Assembly: GCA_036504335.1 (NCBI GenBank)
Contig: DASXVJ010000023.1
Location: forward strand, 248,001 to 312,000
Source of the DNA: Fen-183 sp036504335
GTDB lineage: Bacteria > Acidobacteriota > Thermoanaerobaculia > UBA5066
Reading direction: 5' to 3'
DNA length: 64,000 nucleotides
Below the pieces are notes generated by a model that was not told the origin of the DNA, did not search any database, and worked only from the letters and a program-made list of their open reading frames with translations. The stretch's first letter is position 1; the number at the start of each line of letters is the position of its first letter. The position numbers and the translations under genes were made by a program. Below are positions 9,069 to 17,471 of the stretch, piece after piece.

Positions 9069-9097
9069 CCGGGGGGAGAATTCCAGTCTCCCCCCGG
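9069..9097. terminator. Strong hairpin between convergent genes
   Basis: Perfect 11-bp inverted repeat: CCGGGGGGAGA at 9069-9079 pairs with TCTCCCCCCGG at 9087-9097 around a 7-nt loop. It lies between the stops of the M43 protease (9057) and the convergent small membrane protein (9112). No T-run follows on the + strand; a short TTTCGATCTT follows on the - strand. Likely a bidirectional terminator or mRNA-end stabiliser. Confidence 0.6.
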
Positions 9098-9111
9098 ACC
9101 CCCCACGGACG

Positions 9112-9420
9112 TCAGTCGCCATGGCGGACGTGGGCTTCCTTCTGCGCGGGCGTCCCGGCGTGACGGAAGGCCTTGTTGAAGGCGGCCGTGGCGAGGAGCG
9201 CGAAGCCGATGACGGGGAGGAAGACCACGAAGGCCGCGCCGAGCACCGGAGCTCCGGCGAGCATCGCGATGGCGGGGATCCGGAGGTAGCCGGCCTTCGC
9301 GTCACCGGGCAGCACGCCGCCCTTCTTGCCGCTGACCGTCACGATCTCCCAGTTGGCCTTGTTGAAGTAGAAGCCGGCCGGAACCTTGGCGCCGCCGCTG
9401 AGATGGCTGTTGTTTTTCAT
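9112..9420 (-). CDS. Small membrane protein of unknown function
   Basis: 102 aa. A soluble N-terminal part (residues 1-45; GFYFNKANWEIVTV is the most protein-like piece) is followed by two hydrophobic segments near 48-65 and 66-82 and a short charged tail ending in HVRHGD. I do not recognise it. The ATG has GGGGGG 5-6 nt upstream on this strand. The gene is alone between a terminator hairpin and a 194-bp purine/pyrimidine-biased spacer (9421-9614) in which I see no other gene. Confidence 0.6.
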   Translation of the reverse strand: MKNNSHLSGGAKVPAGFYFNKANWEIVTVSGKKGGVLPGDAKAGYLRIPAIAMLAGAPVLGAAFVVFLPVIGFALLATAAFNKAFRHAGTPAQKEAHVRHGD

Positions 9421-9578
9421 GTTGCCCCCCTTTGTCTCTTTCCACAGTGAAGATGGGGCCCTCGGGCTGCGGAAGCACTCGGGAAAAGGGAACGGAGGGA
9501 GAGGAAAGAGTCCGGAGAAGGGACAGGGAGAACTCCTGAGAAGGTGAAGAGTGCGCGGGCGCAGGCGGGAGCCGGGCC

Positions 9579-9598
9579 GCGGCCACGCGGACGGCCGC
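9579..9598 (-). terminator. Hairpin downstream of the sigma-54 activator gene
   Basis: GCGGCC and GGCCGC form a 6-bp stem with an 8-nt loop, 17-36 nt past the stop of the activator on its strand. There is no T-run, so it is only a weak terminator candidate. The rest of 9421-9578 is a biased purine-rich (+ strand) spacer without a gene. Confidence 0.25.
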
Positions 9599-9614
9599 TG
9601 CCCGCTAACCCTTT

Positions 9615-11726
9615 CTAGGAGAATTCCTTATCTTCCTTTTCTTCCAGCCCGTATTTCTCGATCCTCGAGTACAGCTGGGCGCGGGTGAGGCCGAGGAGCT
9701 TGGCGGCCTTGCTCTTGTTGAAGCGGGCCTTCGCGAGCGCCTCCTTCACGTACTCCTTCTCCATGGACTCGAGATCGACGCCGCCGGGCGGGAACGGGCG
9801 CCCGGCGCCGGACTCCGGCGCCCTGACGCGAGCCGCCTCGTGGCCGGAGACGGAGATCGGGAGGTGCGCGGCCGTGATCAGGCCGCCGTCGCAGAGGATC
9901 GCGGCCCGTTCGAGCGCGTTCTTGAGCTCGCGGACGTTGCCCGGCCAGGGGTAGGCGAGGAGGAGGTCCTTCGCTTCCTTCGAGACGCCCGCGACGGGCC
10001 GACCGATCGCGGGGCCGAGCTCGGCGAGGAAGACCTCCGTGAGCGGAAGAATGTCCTCCACGCGCTCGCGGAGCGGCGGCAGCGCGATCTCGAAGACGGA
10101 GAGGCGGTAGAAAAGGTCCTCGCGAAACTCCCCGCGCGCGATCGCCTTCTTCAGGTCGCGGTTCGTGGCGGCGACGATGCGCGCGTCGGTCCTGAGCACC
10201 TTCGTCCCGCCCAGCCGCTGGAATTCCCTCTCCTGGAGGAGCCGCAAGAGCTTGGCCTGCACCGCGGGGCTCATCTCGCCCGCCTCGTCGAGGAAGAGCG
10301 TGCCGCCCGCCGCCTGTTCGATGCGGCCGGGCTTGGCGGCCGTGGCGCCCGTAAACGCGCCCCGCTCGTAGCCGAACAGCTCGGACTCGAGGAGCTGGTC
10401 GGGGAGCGCCGCGGCGTTGATCGCGACGAACGGCCCCGTGGCTCGGGACGAGGCGCGGTGGATCGCGCGCGCGAGGATCTCTTTGCCCGTGCCGGACTCG
10501 CCGGTGAGGAGGACGGTCGTCTCCGTGGGCGCCACCTTCGAGACCTGTACGAGGATGCCCTTCCAGCTCTTCGCCACGCCGACGATGCGCCCGAAGCCCT
10601 CGCGCGACGCCAGCTCCTCCGTGAGGGACGCGACGCGCTCCTCGAGCTTCTTCGCCTCGCTCATGGCCTCGGTGGCGCGGCGCGCCTCGCCGGCGAGCCG
10701 CTCGTGCGACAGGGCGAGCGCGATCTGGTCCGCAACGTGCTGGGCGAGCGGGACGTCGCTGTCGCCGTAGGTGCCGGGCGCCCGCGAGAGGAAGAGGAGG
10801 CCGCCTGCGAACTGCCACTGGCCCTCGAAGAAGATCGGGACCCTCAGGAGCGAGCGGATGCCGTCCGCCGCGAGGTGCCGACACTTGTCGGAGTCGGGCG
10901 GGACCTCCTTCTCGACGTCCCGCACGATTTCCGTGGCCCAGTCGTTCACGCGGGCGAGGTCGTCGCGCGAGATCCGGATCGGCGCGCGCATCTCGGGGGG
11001 GAATCCTTCTCCCGAGACCGCGTAGACGTTCACGGCCGACCGGTCCTCGTTCAGGAGGCCGATCGCCATGCGGTCATGCGGGACGACGGGCCGGACGATC
11101 TCCGAGATCGCGTCGAAGACCTCCCTCACGTCCAGCGCACGCGCGAGCACGGGGGAGAGCGCCTGGAGCGCCTCGTAGCGCCGGCGCCGGTCCTGCTCGC
11201 CGGCCGCGAGGCGCGCGTGGGCGACGGCCATCGCGACGACGTCGGCGATCGGCGAGAGGAGCGCGAGATCGTCCGTCCGGAAGGCGCGCGGCGTGAGGCT
11301 CAGCAGGGAGAGGTAGCCGAGCGTCCGCGAGCCGGCGTGGAGAGGGGCCCGCAGCATCGCGCGCACGCCGGAGTCCGCGAGCTCGCGGTCGCGCGGGAAC
11401 GTGCGATCGCACGCGGCGACGACGTCCTCGATGACGCCCGCCTGCGTCAGGGTCTCCCAGAGGCCGGGCGAGTATTCCGACCGCGGGACCGTGCGCGAGT
11501 AGGAGCGCCGTGCGGCGTCCGTGACCTCCGACCCTCCGATCGAGTAGAGGACGAAGCCGTCGACCTGGTCCGTCAGGGTGACGGTCATCGCGTCGAAGGC
11601 GAGGACGCGGCCGGCCGCCGTCGCGATCCGGTGAAACACCTCCGGAAGGTCCAGCGTCTCGCCGGCGACGCGCGCGATCTCCGACAGGACGGGCACGAGG
11701 GCGGGAGGGGCTTCCGGCGTGGCCAT
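9615..11726 (-). CDS. Sigma-54-dependent transcriptional activator with two GAF domains
   Basis: 703 aa enhancer-binding protein that would remodel RNA polymerase-sigma54. Two GAF-type sensor domains occupy about 15-170 and 185-345, and a short coiled segment near 345-372 joins them to the AAA+ domain (about 380-610). Walker A is GESGTGKE (409-416), the sigma-54 contact loop is GAFTGA (456-461) and Walker B is LFLDE (477-481). A Fis-type helix-turn-helix closes the protein (SKAAKLLGLTRAQLYSRIEK). No receiver domain is present, so the signal is probably a small ligand. A TAGAAT hexamer sits 9 nt upstream of the ATG. A candidate sigma-54 promoter occurs in this window at 28236; a regulatory link is speculative. 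Confidence 0.93.
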   Translation of the reverse strand: MATPEAPPALVPVLSEIARVAGETLDLPEVFHRIATAAGRVLAFDAMTVTLTDQVDGFVLYSIGGSEVTDAARRSYSRTVPRSEYSPGLWETLTQAGVIEDVVAACDRTFPRDRELADSGVRAMLRAPLHAGSRTLGYLSLLSLTPRAFRTDDLALLSPIADVVAMAVAHARLAAGEQDRRRRYEALQALSPVLARALDVREVFDAISEIVRPVVPHDRMAIGLLNEDRSAVNVYAVSGEGFPPEMRAPIRISRDDLARVNDWATEIVRDVEKEVPPDSDKCRHLAADGIRSLLRVPIFFEGQWQFAGGLLFLSRAPGTYGDSDVPLAQHVADQIALALSHERLAGEARRATEAMSEAKKLEERVASLTEELASREGFGRIVGVAKSWKGILVQVSKVAPTETTVLLTGESGTGKEILARAIHRASSRATGPFVAINAAALPDQLLESELFGYERGAFTGATAAKPGRIEQAAGGTLFLDEAGEMSPAVQAKLLRLLQEREFQRLGGTKVLRTDARIVAATNRDLKKAIARGEFREDLFYRLSVFEIALPPLRERVEDILPLTEVFLAELGPAIGRPVAGVSKEAKDLLLAYPWPGNVRELKNALERAAILCDGGLITAAHLPISVSGHEAARVRAPESGAGRPFPPGGVDLESMEKEYVKEALAKARFNKSKAAKLLGLTRAQLYSRIEKYGLEEKEDKEFS

Positions 11727-11735
11727 GGGAGCGTC

Positions 11736-11741
11736 ATTCTA
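11736..11741 (-). promoter_or_regulatory. -10-like TAGAAT before the sigma-54 activator
   Basis: On the - strand TAGAAT ends 9 nt before the ATG at 11726, a spacing compatible with a nearly leaderless transcript. No convincing -35 is seen. A divergent hexamer lies 17 bp away. Confidence 0.45.
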
Positions 11742-11758
11742 GGTCCCCGCGCCTCGTC

Positions 11759-11764
11759 TACACT
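11759..11764 (+). promoter_or_regulatory. -10-like TACACT before meaB-mce
   Basis: TACACT ends 8 nt before the ATG at 11773. The spacer itself (CGGGAGGA) also reads as a ribosome-binding site, so the transcript may be leaderless or may start further upstream. Confidence 0.4.
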
Positions 11765-11772
11765 CGGGAGGA

Positions 11773-13197
11773 ATGCCGGTCCCTGCCAGCGCCGCTGCCC
11801 TCGCCGAAGGGGTGCTCCTCGGCCGCGTGCCCGACGTCGCGCGGGCGATCTCGTGGGCCGAGAGCGCCGACACCCGCTTCCCCGACCTCCTCGCGGCCCT
11901 CTTCCCGAGGACGGGCCGCGCCCGTGTCACGGGCCTCACGGGCTCGCCGGGGGCGGGCAAGTCCACGCTCACGGCCGCTCTCGCGCGGCGCGCCCGCGCG
12001 CGCGGGCGGAAGGTCGGGATCGTGGCGGTCGACCCGTCGTCGCCGTTCTCGGGCGGCGCGATCCTCGGCGACCGCATCCGGATGCAGGACCTCTACACGG
12101 ACCCGGGCGTCCTGATCCGTTCGATGGCGACGCGCGGCCACCTCGGCGGCCTCGCGCGCGCCTCGGCCGACGCCGTCGACGTCCTCGACGCGGCGGGTTT
12201 CGACGACGTGCTCGTCGAGACGGTGGGCGTCGGGCAGGACGAGGTGGACGTGTTCCGGCTCGCCGAATCGTGCGTCGTCGTCCTCACGCCCGGGATGGGC
12301 GACGACATCCAGGCGATCAAGGCCGGCCTCATGGAGGTCGCGGACCTTTTCGTCGTGAACAAGGCGGACCGTGACGGCGCCGACCGCGTCGTGCAGGAGA
12401 TCCTCCAGATGCTCGAACTGGGCGAGCACGGCGCCTGGATCCCGCCGGTCGTGAAGACGGTCGCGACGACGGGCGCGGGGCTCGACGAGCTGGAGGCGAA
12501 GCTGGCGGAGCATCGGGCTTTCCTGGACGGGCCCGAGGGCCTGCGCCGGCGTACCGAGCGGACGCGGATGCGTATCGAAGGGCTGGTCAGAGAAGATTTT
12601 CTCAAAAGGGTGAAGAGCCTGCGCGGCGACCATGGCGCGCTCGACGCGGCGGCGGCGCGCGTCCAGGGCCGCTCGGAAGATCCGATCGCGGCCGCGAGGG
12701 GCCTGGTGGGCCGCATCGACGATGGCGCCGCCCGCGCCGCCGCGCCGCCCGTCCCCTCTTCACCTTCAAAGAAATCTTCGTCTTCCTCTTCTCTCGTCTC
12801 CCGCATTTCCCATCTGGGAATCTCCGTCCCCTCCCTCGAGCAGAGCGGGAAGTTCTGGGACCTTCTCGGCCTCGTCGAGGAGCGCCGCGAGGAGGTCGCG
12901 TCGCAGAAAGTCCTGACGTCGTTCCGCGCGGTGGGGGAGTCGCACCTCGAGCTTCTCGAGCCCACGTCGCCCGACAGCCCGATCGGAAAAGCGCTCGCGA
13001 CGCGCGGGCCGGGGATCCACCACCTCTGCCTCGAGGTGACCGACGTCCGCGCGGCCCTCGCGCGGCTCAAGGTCGCAGGCGTGAAGCTCGTGAACGAGGA
13101 GCCGTTCGACGGCGCTCACGGGTGCCTCGTCGCGTTCGTGCATCCGTCCGCGACGGGCGGAATCCTCCTCGAGCTGTCCGAGAAAAAGAAGACCTGA
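11773..13197 (+). CDS. Fusion of MeaB GTPase and methylmalonyl-CoA epimerase
   Basis: 474 aa joining two proteins of the propionyl-CoA/methylmalonyl-CoA pathway. Residues 1-320 are MeaB, the G-protein chaperone that loads and protects adenosylcobalamin in methylmalonyl-CoA mutase: P-loop GSPGAGKS (57-64), VDPSSPFSGGAILGDRIRM, and the NKAD base motif. A Pro/Ser/Lys linker (about 320-342) leads to a vicinal-oxygen-chelate domain (343-474) matching methylmalonyl-CoA epimerase, with candidate metal ligands H347, H417 and E467. The two activities are normally separate genes. The linker uses AT-richer codons than the rest. The mutase itself is not in the window. The stop lies 1 nt from the convergent next gene. 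Confidence 0.88.
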   Translation: MPVPASAAALAEGVLLGRVPDVARAISWAESADTRFPDLLAALFPRTGRARVTGLTGSPGAGKSTLTAALARRARARGRKVGIVAVDPSSPFSGGAILGDRIRMQDLYTDPGVLIRSMATRGHLGGLARASADAVDVLDAAGFDDVLVETVGVGQDEVDVFRLAESCVVVLTPGMGDDIQAIKAGLMEVADLFVVNKADRDGADRVVQEILQMLELGEHGAWIPPVVKTVATTGAGLDELEAKLAEHRAFLDGPEGLRRRTERTRMRIEGLVREDFLKRVKSLRGDHGALDAAAARVQGRSEDPIAAARGLVGRIDDGAARAAAPPVPSSPSKKSSSSSSLVSRISHLGISVPSLEQSGKFWDLLGLVEERREEVASQKVLTSFRAVGESHLELLEPTSPDSPIGKALATRGPGIHHLCLEVTDVRAALARLKVAGVKLVNEEPFDGAHGCLVAFVHPSATGGILLELSEKKKT

Positions 13198-13198
13198 T

Positions 13199-13531
13199 TC
13201 AGTTCGGTCTGCCCGTGTCCGCGACCGGCGGCGGCCGGAGCACGTCGCGCACGTCGCGGCCGACGATCACGAAGAACCTCTCGGTGTAGCTCGCGACGCT
13301 CCCGACGCGCGTGTCCTCGAAGATCTTCTCGACGCGGTGGAGCGGGACGAAGAGCGTCGTGACGCCCAGCTCGGCGTCGGCGCCCGGCCGCTGCTGGCGG
13401 GCCCACTCCTCGAAGAGGTCGAGCTCGAGGCCGCGGAGCGTCAACCCCGCCGGCGAGAGCGCTTCGAGGAGGCCCCAGTACTTCTCCTTGGGAGCGACGA
13501 GATGGACGAGGACGAGCGTCCCGGCTTCCAC
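13199..13531 (-). CDS. Conserved-looking hypothetical protein
   Basis: 110 aa, soluble, no signal peptide. The N-terminus is hydrophobic-alternating (TLVLVHLVAPKEKYWGLLEAL) and the middle is acidic (LELDLFEEWARQQ), followed by TTLFVPLHRVEKIFED. I do not recognise the fold. The GTG start at 13531 lies 7 nt after the stop of the upstream secreted-protein gene, so the two are probably one transcription unit. The coding-like amino-acid composition and tight packing against meaB-mce support a real gene. Confidence 0.6.
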   Translation of the reverse strand: MEAGTLVLVHLVAPKEKYWGLLEALSPAGLTLRGLELDLFEEWARQQRPGADAELGVTTLFVPLHRVEKIFEDTRVGSVASYTERFFVIVGRDVRDVLRPPPVADTGRPN

Positions 13532-13538
13532 GAGCGCC

Positions 13539-14336
13539 CTAGAAGATCACGTTCGAGACGAAGAAGCGCGAGGGCGTCACGCGGCCGGTCAGGAGGTTGT
13601 CCGCGTCGTTCGGGCTGAGGTCGAACCGGGCCGCCGTCTCGCCCGTGGACGTCGTGAACGAGACCTCGGCCTTGTCGAGCGGCTTGCCCGCGGCGCGAGA
13701 CTCCTTGAGGCCGCGCGCGCACGCGACGAGCGCGAGGAACACCTGCTGCTCGGTTTCGGTGGTGGCCGTCACCCGAACGCCGGAGGGAATCTGCGTGAGC
13801 TTGACGCCCTTCACGCTGCTCCCGTCCATGGCGCGCATGAACGCCTCGGTGATCTGCGGGTCCATCACGATCACCGGCGCCTCGGCCGCGATGGCGGCCC
13901 GCGCAGCCGCGCGCATCTCGCCCTCGACGGGGCGCTGCTTCACGAGCTCGCCCTGCTTCGAGTCGGGGCGGGACGAGTCCATGTCCTTCTTGCCGTGCTG
14001 CTTGATGTACTCGGAGAGCGACGGCTTCTTCGCCTCGGGGTTCGGGAGCGACGAGCGCTGTCCGCTGGGGTCGTCGAGGGGGTACGCGTTGCCGAGGCCT
14101 TCCTTGTTCACCCTGTCGCTGCGTTCCTGGTCGAACTCGTCGACCGCGATGGACTGCGGGCTTCCGAGCGGCGTCAGGAAGGTGAGGCGCTTGCCCTTCA
14201 GGATGGGCCTCTCCTGCGCCTCGATGCGCTTGCCGTCCTTCGTGTAGATGACGTAGGTCGCCGTGGCGGTGCCGGCCCATCCGAGGGCCAGCGCCAGGAG
14301 GAGGGCGGCGGCGCGGGCAATTCCGTGACGGGGCAT
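13539..14336 (-). CDS. Secreted protein of unknown function
   Basis: 265 aa. A signal peptide (MPRHGIARAAALLLALALGW) is followed by TATYVIYTKDGKRIEAQERP, a short beta segment typical of secreted Acidobacteriota proteins of unknown role, then a charged Lys/Asp-rich region and a C-terminal domain from about 120. I start at ATG 14336 because GGAGGT lies 7 nt upstream and a signal peptide begins there; the longer open frame to 14813 overlaps aroF. Function unknown. The next gene starts 7 nt after the stop. Confidence 0.65.
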   Translation of the reverse strand: MPRHGIARAAALLLALALGWAGTATATYVIYTKDGKRIEAQERPILKGKRLTFLTPLGSPQSIAVDEFDQERSDRVNKEGLGNAYPLDDPSGQRSSLPNPEAKKPSLSEYIKQHGKKDMDSSRPDSKQGELVKQRPVEGEMRAAARAAIAAEAPVIVMDPQITEAFMRAMDGSSVKGVKLTQIPSGVRVTATTETEQQVFLALVACARGLKESRAAGKPLDKAEVSFTTSTGETAARFDLSPNDADNLLTGRVTPSRFFVSNVIF

Positions 14337-14391
14337 CGGGACCTCCGGGGCCGCGCGGGAATCGGGAATCGCGGCGAGATGAAGTATAAAC

Positions 14392-15426
14392 GTGGCCGAG
14401 GGAACGCCAGCCGTGCTCATCGTCATGGACCGCACCGCCACCGGGATCGACGTCGAGCGCGTCGTCGCCGCGGCCGAGAGGCTCGGGCTCAAGGCGCATC
14501 CCATCCCGGGAGCGCAGCGCACGGCCATCGGCATCACGGGAAACAAGGGCACCGTGGGGCCGGCGGCCTTCGAGAACCTCCCGGGCGTTCTCGAGGTCAT
14601 CCGCGTTTCGCACCCGTACAAGCTCGTCTCGCGCGAGTTCCACCCCGAGGACACGATCGTCTCGATCGGCGGCGTCCCGGTCGGCGGGACGCGCCTCGTC
14701 GTGATGGCGGGCCCCTGCGCCGTCGAGAGCCTCGAGCAGACCGTCACGATCGCGAAAGCCGTCAAGGAGCTCGGCGCGCACCTCCTGCGCGGCGGCGCGT
14801 ACAAGCCGCGCACGTCTCCCTACTCCTTCCAGGGGCTGGGCGAGGAGGGGCTGAAGATCCTCGCCGCGGCGCGCGAGGCCACCGGCCTTCCCGTCGTGAC
14901 GGAGGTCCTCGACACGGCCACCGTCGACCTCGTCGCGCGCTACGCGGACTGCCTTCAGATCGGCGCGCGCAACATGCAGAACTTCGAGCTCCTCAAGCTC
15001 GCGGGCCGCTCGGGCAAGCCCGTCCTCCTGAAGCGCGGGATGTCGGCGACGCTCGAGGAATTCCTCCTCGCGGCCGAGTACGTCCTCGCCGAGGGCAACC
15101 CGAACGTCGTCCTGTGCGAGCGCGGCGTGAGGACGTTCAACGACTTCACGCGCAACACGCTCGACCTCGCCGTCGTCCCCGCGGTCGAGCGCCTCTCACA
15201 CCTCCCGATCCTCGTCGACCCGTCCCACGGCACCGGGCGCCGCGACAAGGTTCTGCCGATGTCGCTCGCGTCCGTGGCTGCCGGCGCCGACGGCGTCGCG
15301 ATCGAGGTCCACCATCGGCCCGCCGAGGCGCTCTCCGACGGCCCGCAGGCCCTCACGCCGGAGCTCTTCGCGGACCTCATGGCCCGGGTGCGACCCGTCG
15401 CCGCCGCCGTCGGGAGGACGCTGTGA
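14392..15426 (+). CDS. aroF: 3-deoxy-7-phosphoheptulonate (DAHP) synthase
   Basis: First enzyme of the shikimate pathway: phosphoenolpyruvate plus erythrose-4-phosphate to DAHP. 344 aa. The N-terminal ferredoxin-like regulatory domain (about 1-85) and TIM barrel mark the I-beta subfamily, normally a site of allosteric control. Barrel motifs: MAGPCAVES, LRGGAYKPRTSPYSFQG, QIGARNMQNF, LLKRGM, DPSHGTGRRD and AIEVHHRPAEALSDG. The GTG at 14392 keeps the first beta strand (AVLIVMDR); an ATG at 14425 would delete it. TATAAA ends 1 nt before the GTG, so the transcription start may lie inside the first codons and the start is not certain. It overlaps carA as GTGA. Confidence 0.92.
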   Translation: MAEGTPAVLIVMDRTATGIDVERVVAAAERLGLKAHPIPGAQRTAIGITGNKGTVGPAAFENLPGVLEVIRVSHPYKLVSREFHPEDTIVSIGGVPVGGTRLVVMAGPCAVESLEQTVTIAKAVKELGAHLLRGGAYKPRTSPYSFQGLGEEGLKILAAAREATGLPVVTEVLDTATVDLVARYADCLQIGARNMQNFELLKLAGRSGKPVLLKRGMSATLEEFLLAAEYVLAEGNPNVVLCERGVRTFNDFTRNTLDLAVVPAVERLSHLPILVDPSHGTGRRDKVLPMSLASVAAGADGVAIEVHHRPAEALSDGPQALTPELFADLMARVRPVAAAVGRTL

Positions 15427-16532
15427 GCGCCCGCGCGGTCCTGCTCCTCGAGGACGGCCGCAAGTGGGAGGGCCGAGCCGTCGGCGCGCCCGGAACCTCG
15501 TTCGGAGAAGTCGTCTTCAACACAGGGATGGCGGGCTACCAGGAGACGCTCACGGACCCGTCCTACCGCGGCCAGATCGTCGTCATGACCGCGTCGCACA
15601 TCGGCAACTACGGCCTCAACGACGAGGACGTCGAGTCGGACCGGATCCAGGTGGCGGGCTTCGCGGCGCGCAACTTCCCGGACCGGTTCTCGAACGCACG
15701 CGGCAGGGAGTCCGTCGCCGAGGCGCTCTCGAAGGCCGGCGTCCCGGGGATCGACGGCCTCGATACGCGGGCGCTCGTCATGCACCTCAGGAGCGCGGGC
15801 GCGATGCGCGGCGCGATCTCGTCGGAGGTCGCCTCGGACGCGGACGCCGCGGCGCTGCTCGAGAAGGTCAAGGCGCAGCCGGAGATGGCGGGAGCGGCCC
15901 TCGCGCTCGCCGTGTCGACGCCGAAGGCGTACGAATTCCCGATGCCGCCGGGCGCCGCCGTCAAGGGGCGCATCGCGGCGATCGACTACGGAATCAAGAC
16001 GAACATCCTCCGGATGCTCGCCGCCCGCGGCCTCAGGCCCACGGTGTTCCCCGCGACGACCCGTGCGAAGGAGATCCTCGCGCAGGGGTTCGACGGCATC
16101 TTCCTGTCGAACGGGCCGGGCGACCCGGACGCGCTGCCGGGGCCGGTCGCGAACGTGAAGGACTTCGTCGCGTCGGGCAGGCCCGTCTTCGGGATCTGCC
16201 TCGGGCAGCAGCTCCTCGGCCTCGCGGTCGGCGGGACGACGTACAAGCTCAAGTTCGGCCACCGCGGCGCGAACCACCCGGTGAAGAACCTGCGGACCGG
16301 CCACGTCGCGATCACCTCGCAGAACCACGGGTTCTCCGTCGCGGCCGACTCGCTTCCGAAGAACGCCGAGCTCACGCACGTGAACCTGAACGACGGCACG
16401 TGCGAGGGCTTCCGGCTGACGGACAGGCCCGTCTTCGCGGTGCAGTACCACCCGGAGTCCGCCCCCGGCCCGCACGACTCGGACGCGCTCTTCGACGAGT
16501 TCGTCGGCCTCGTCGCGCACGCCGCGCGCTGA
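15423..16532 (+). CDS. carA: Carbamoyl-phosphate synthase small subunit
   Basis: Glutaminase subunit that releases ammonia from glutamine for carbamoyl phosphate, feeding arginine and pyrimidine synthesis. 369 aa. N-terminal CarA domain (GTSFGEVVFNTGMAGYQE, DPSYRGQIV) and class I amidotransferase domain with nucleophile GICLGQQLLGLA and the His/Glu pair in QYHPESAPGPHDSD. The GTG at 15423 overlaps the aroF stop, so it is translationally coupled to an aromatic amino-acid gene. The large subunit carB is not adjacent and not in the window. Confidence 0.94.
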   Translation: MSARAVLLLEDGRKWEGRAVGAPGTSFGEVVFNTGMAGYQETLTDPSYRGQIVVMTASHIGNYGLNDEDVESDRIQVAGFAARNFPDRFSNARGRESVAEALSKAGVPGIDGLDTRALVMHLRSAGAMRGAISSEVASDADAAALLEKVKAQPEMAGAALALAVSTPKAYEFPMPPGAAVKGRIAAIDYGIKTNILRMLAARGLRPTVFPATTRAKEILAQGFDGIFLSNGPGDPDALPGPVANVKDFVASGRPVFGICLGQQLLGLAVGGTTYKLKFGHRGANHPVKNLRTGHVAITSQNHGFSVAADSLPKNAELTHVNLNDGTCEGFRLTDRPVFAVQYHPESAPGPHDSDALFDEFVGLVAHAAR

Positions 16533-16597
16533 CCCGCGGTCTCTCTTTCAGCGGCTGATACCATGTCTCAACGGTCTCGGCACACAGGAGGATCTCC

Positions 16598-17455
16598 ATG
16601 AGCGCTCGCGTGCGCACGTTGCTCGCTCTCTTCGCGGCCCTCGGGCTTCTCGTCTCCCCGGCGGCCCTCGCCGCGGACGGCAAGGCCGAGGGCACGATCA
16701 CGGTCAACGGCAAGACGACGAAGCTCTCGTACGCGTACGCGCGCGCCGTGAAGGGCTTCTTCGACGCGACCAGGGAAGACGTCGAGGTGATCCTCACCGA
16801 CGTGCCGCTCGAAGCCAAGGCGCTCGAGGACCAGTTCGAGCGCATCCACATGGCTGACGCCGGAAAGCTCCACGCGTTCGAGATCACGATCGGCGCCGCC
16901 GGCCAGCCGGTCTCGACCGCCTTCCGGGACAACGGCTTCAGGAAAGCGAGCCCGAGCGGGCTTTCGTCCGCCGACGTCTTCACGAAGAAAGTCTTCGACG
17001 GCAAGACGGTCGAGGGACGGTACAAGAGCGCGAAGGAGAGCGAGTTCTTCGGGGAAACGTACAGCTTCGACGTCTCGTTCAAGGCCGACATTACGCACGC
17101 GCCCAAGATCGTGCCGCCGACCGCCGCCGAAACGGCCTCCGCGCAGAAAACCCCGCAGGCCGCGGTCTACGCGGACTTCCTGAGGGCCCTTCAGAAGGAA
17201 GACCTCCCGGCGCTCCGGAAGCTCTTCACGAAGGAGCAGGCGAAGAACCTCGACGATCCGGAGGCGAAGAAGATGGTCGGGATGGTCAGGATGATGTCCC
17301 CGACCGGGATCAAGGTCCTCAAAGTCGTCGAGACGGGCGACAAGGCCGACCTCGTCGTCACGGGCAAGCAGGACGGAGGCGCCGCGAACGGCGTCGTCCA
17401 CATGGTCAAGGAAGGCGGCGCCTGGAAGGTCGAGCGGGAGGAGTGGAAGAACTAG
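16598..17455 (+). CDS. Secreted two-domain protein of unknown function
   Basis: 285 aa. A signal peptide (cleavage likely near AALAADG, residue 25) precedes an N-terminal beta-rich domain (about 28-160) beginning GTITVNGKTTKLSYAYAR. The C-terminal domain (about 185-285) looks like a small NTF2/DUF4878-type fold (YADFLRALQKEDLPALRKLF ... GAWKVEREEWKN). Probably periplasmic. No enzyme motif is visible. GGAGG lies 8 nt before the ATG. The permease gene begins 16 nt downstream but has its own -10-like hexamer. Confidence 0.65.
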   Translation: MSARVRTLLALFAALGLLVSPAALAADGKAEGTITVNGKTTKLSYAYARAVKGFFDATREDVEVILTDVPLEAKALEDQFERIHMADAGKLHAFEITIGAAGQPVSTAFRDNGFRKASPSGLSSADVFTKKVFDGKTVEGRYKSAKESEFFGETYSFDVSFKADITHAPKIVPPTAAETASAQKTPQAAVYADFLRALQKEDLPALRKLFTKEQAKNLDDPEAKKMVGMVRMMSPTGIKVLKVVETGDKADLVVTGKQDGGAANGVVHMVKEGGAWKVEREEWKN

Positions 17456-17459
17456 AACG

Positions 17460-17465
17460 TAAGAT
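17460..17465 (+). promoter_or_regulatory. -10-like TAAGAT, leaderless spacing
   Basis: TAAGAT ends exactly 6 nt before the GTG at 17472. No ribosome-binding site lies between, as expected for a leaderless mRNA. No clear -35. Confidence 0.5.
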
Positions 17466-17471
17466 CCGCCC

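Noticed and set aside
13311..15422. Upstream extension of the carA frame
   Set aside because: It overlaps the antisense secreted-protein gene and aroF; the CarA fold begins at GTG 15423.
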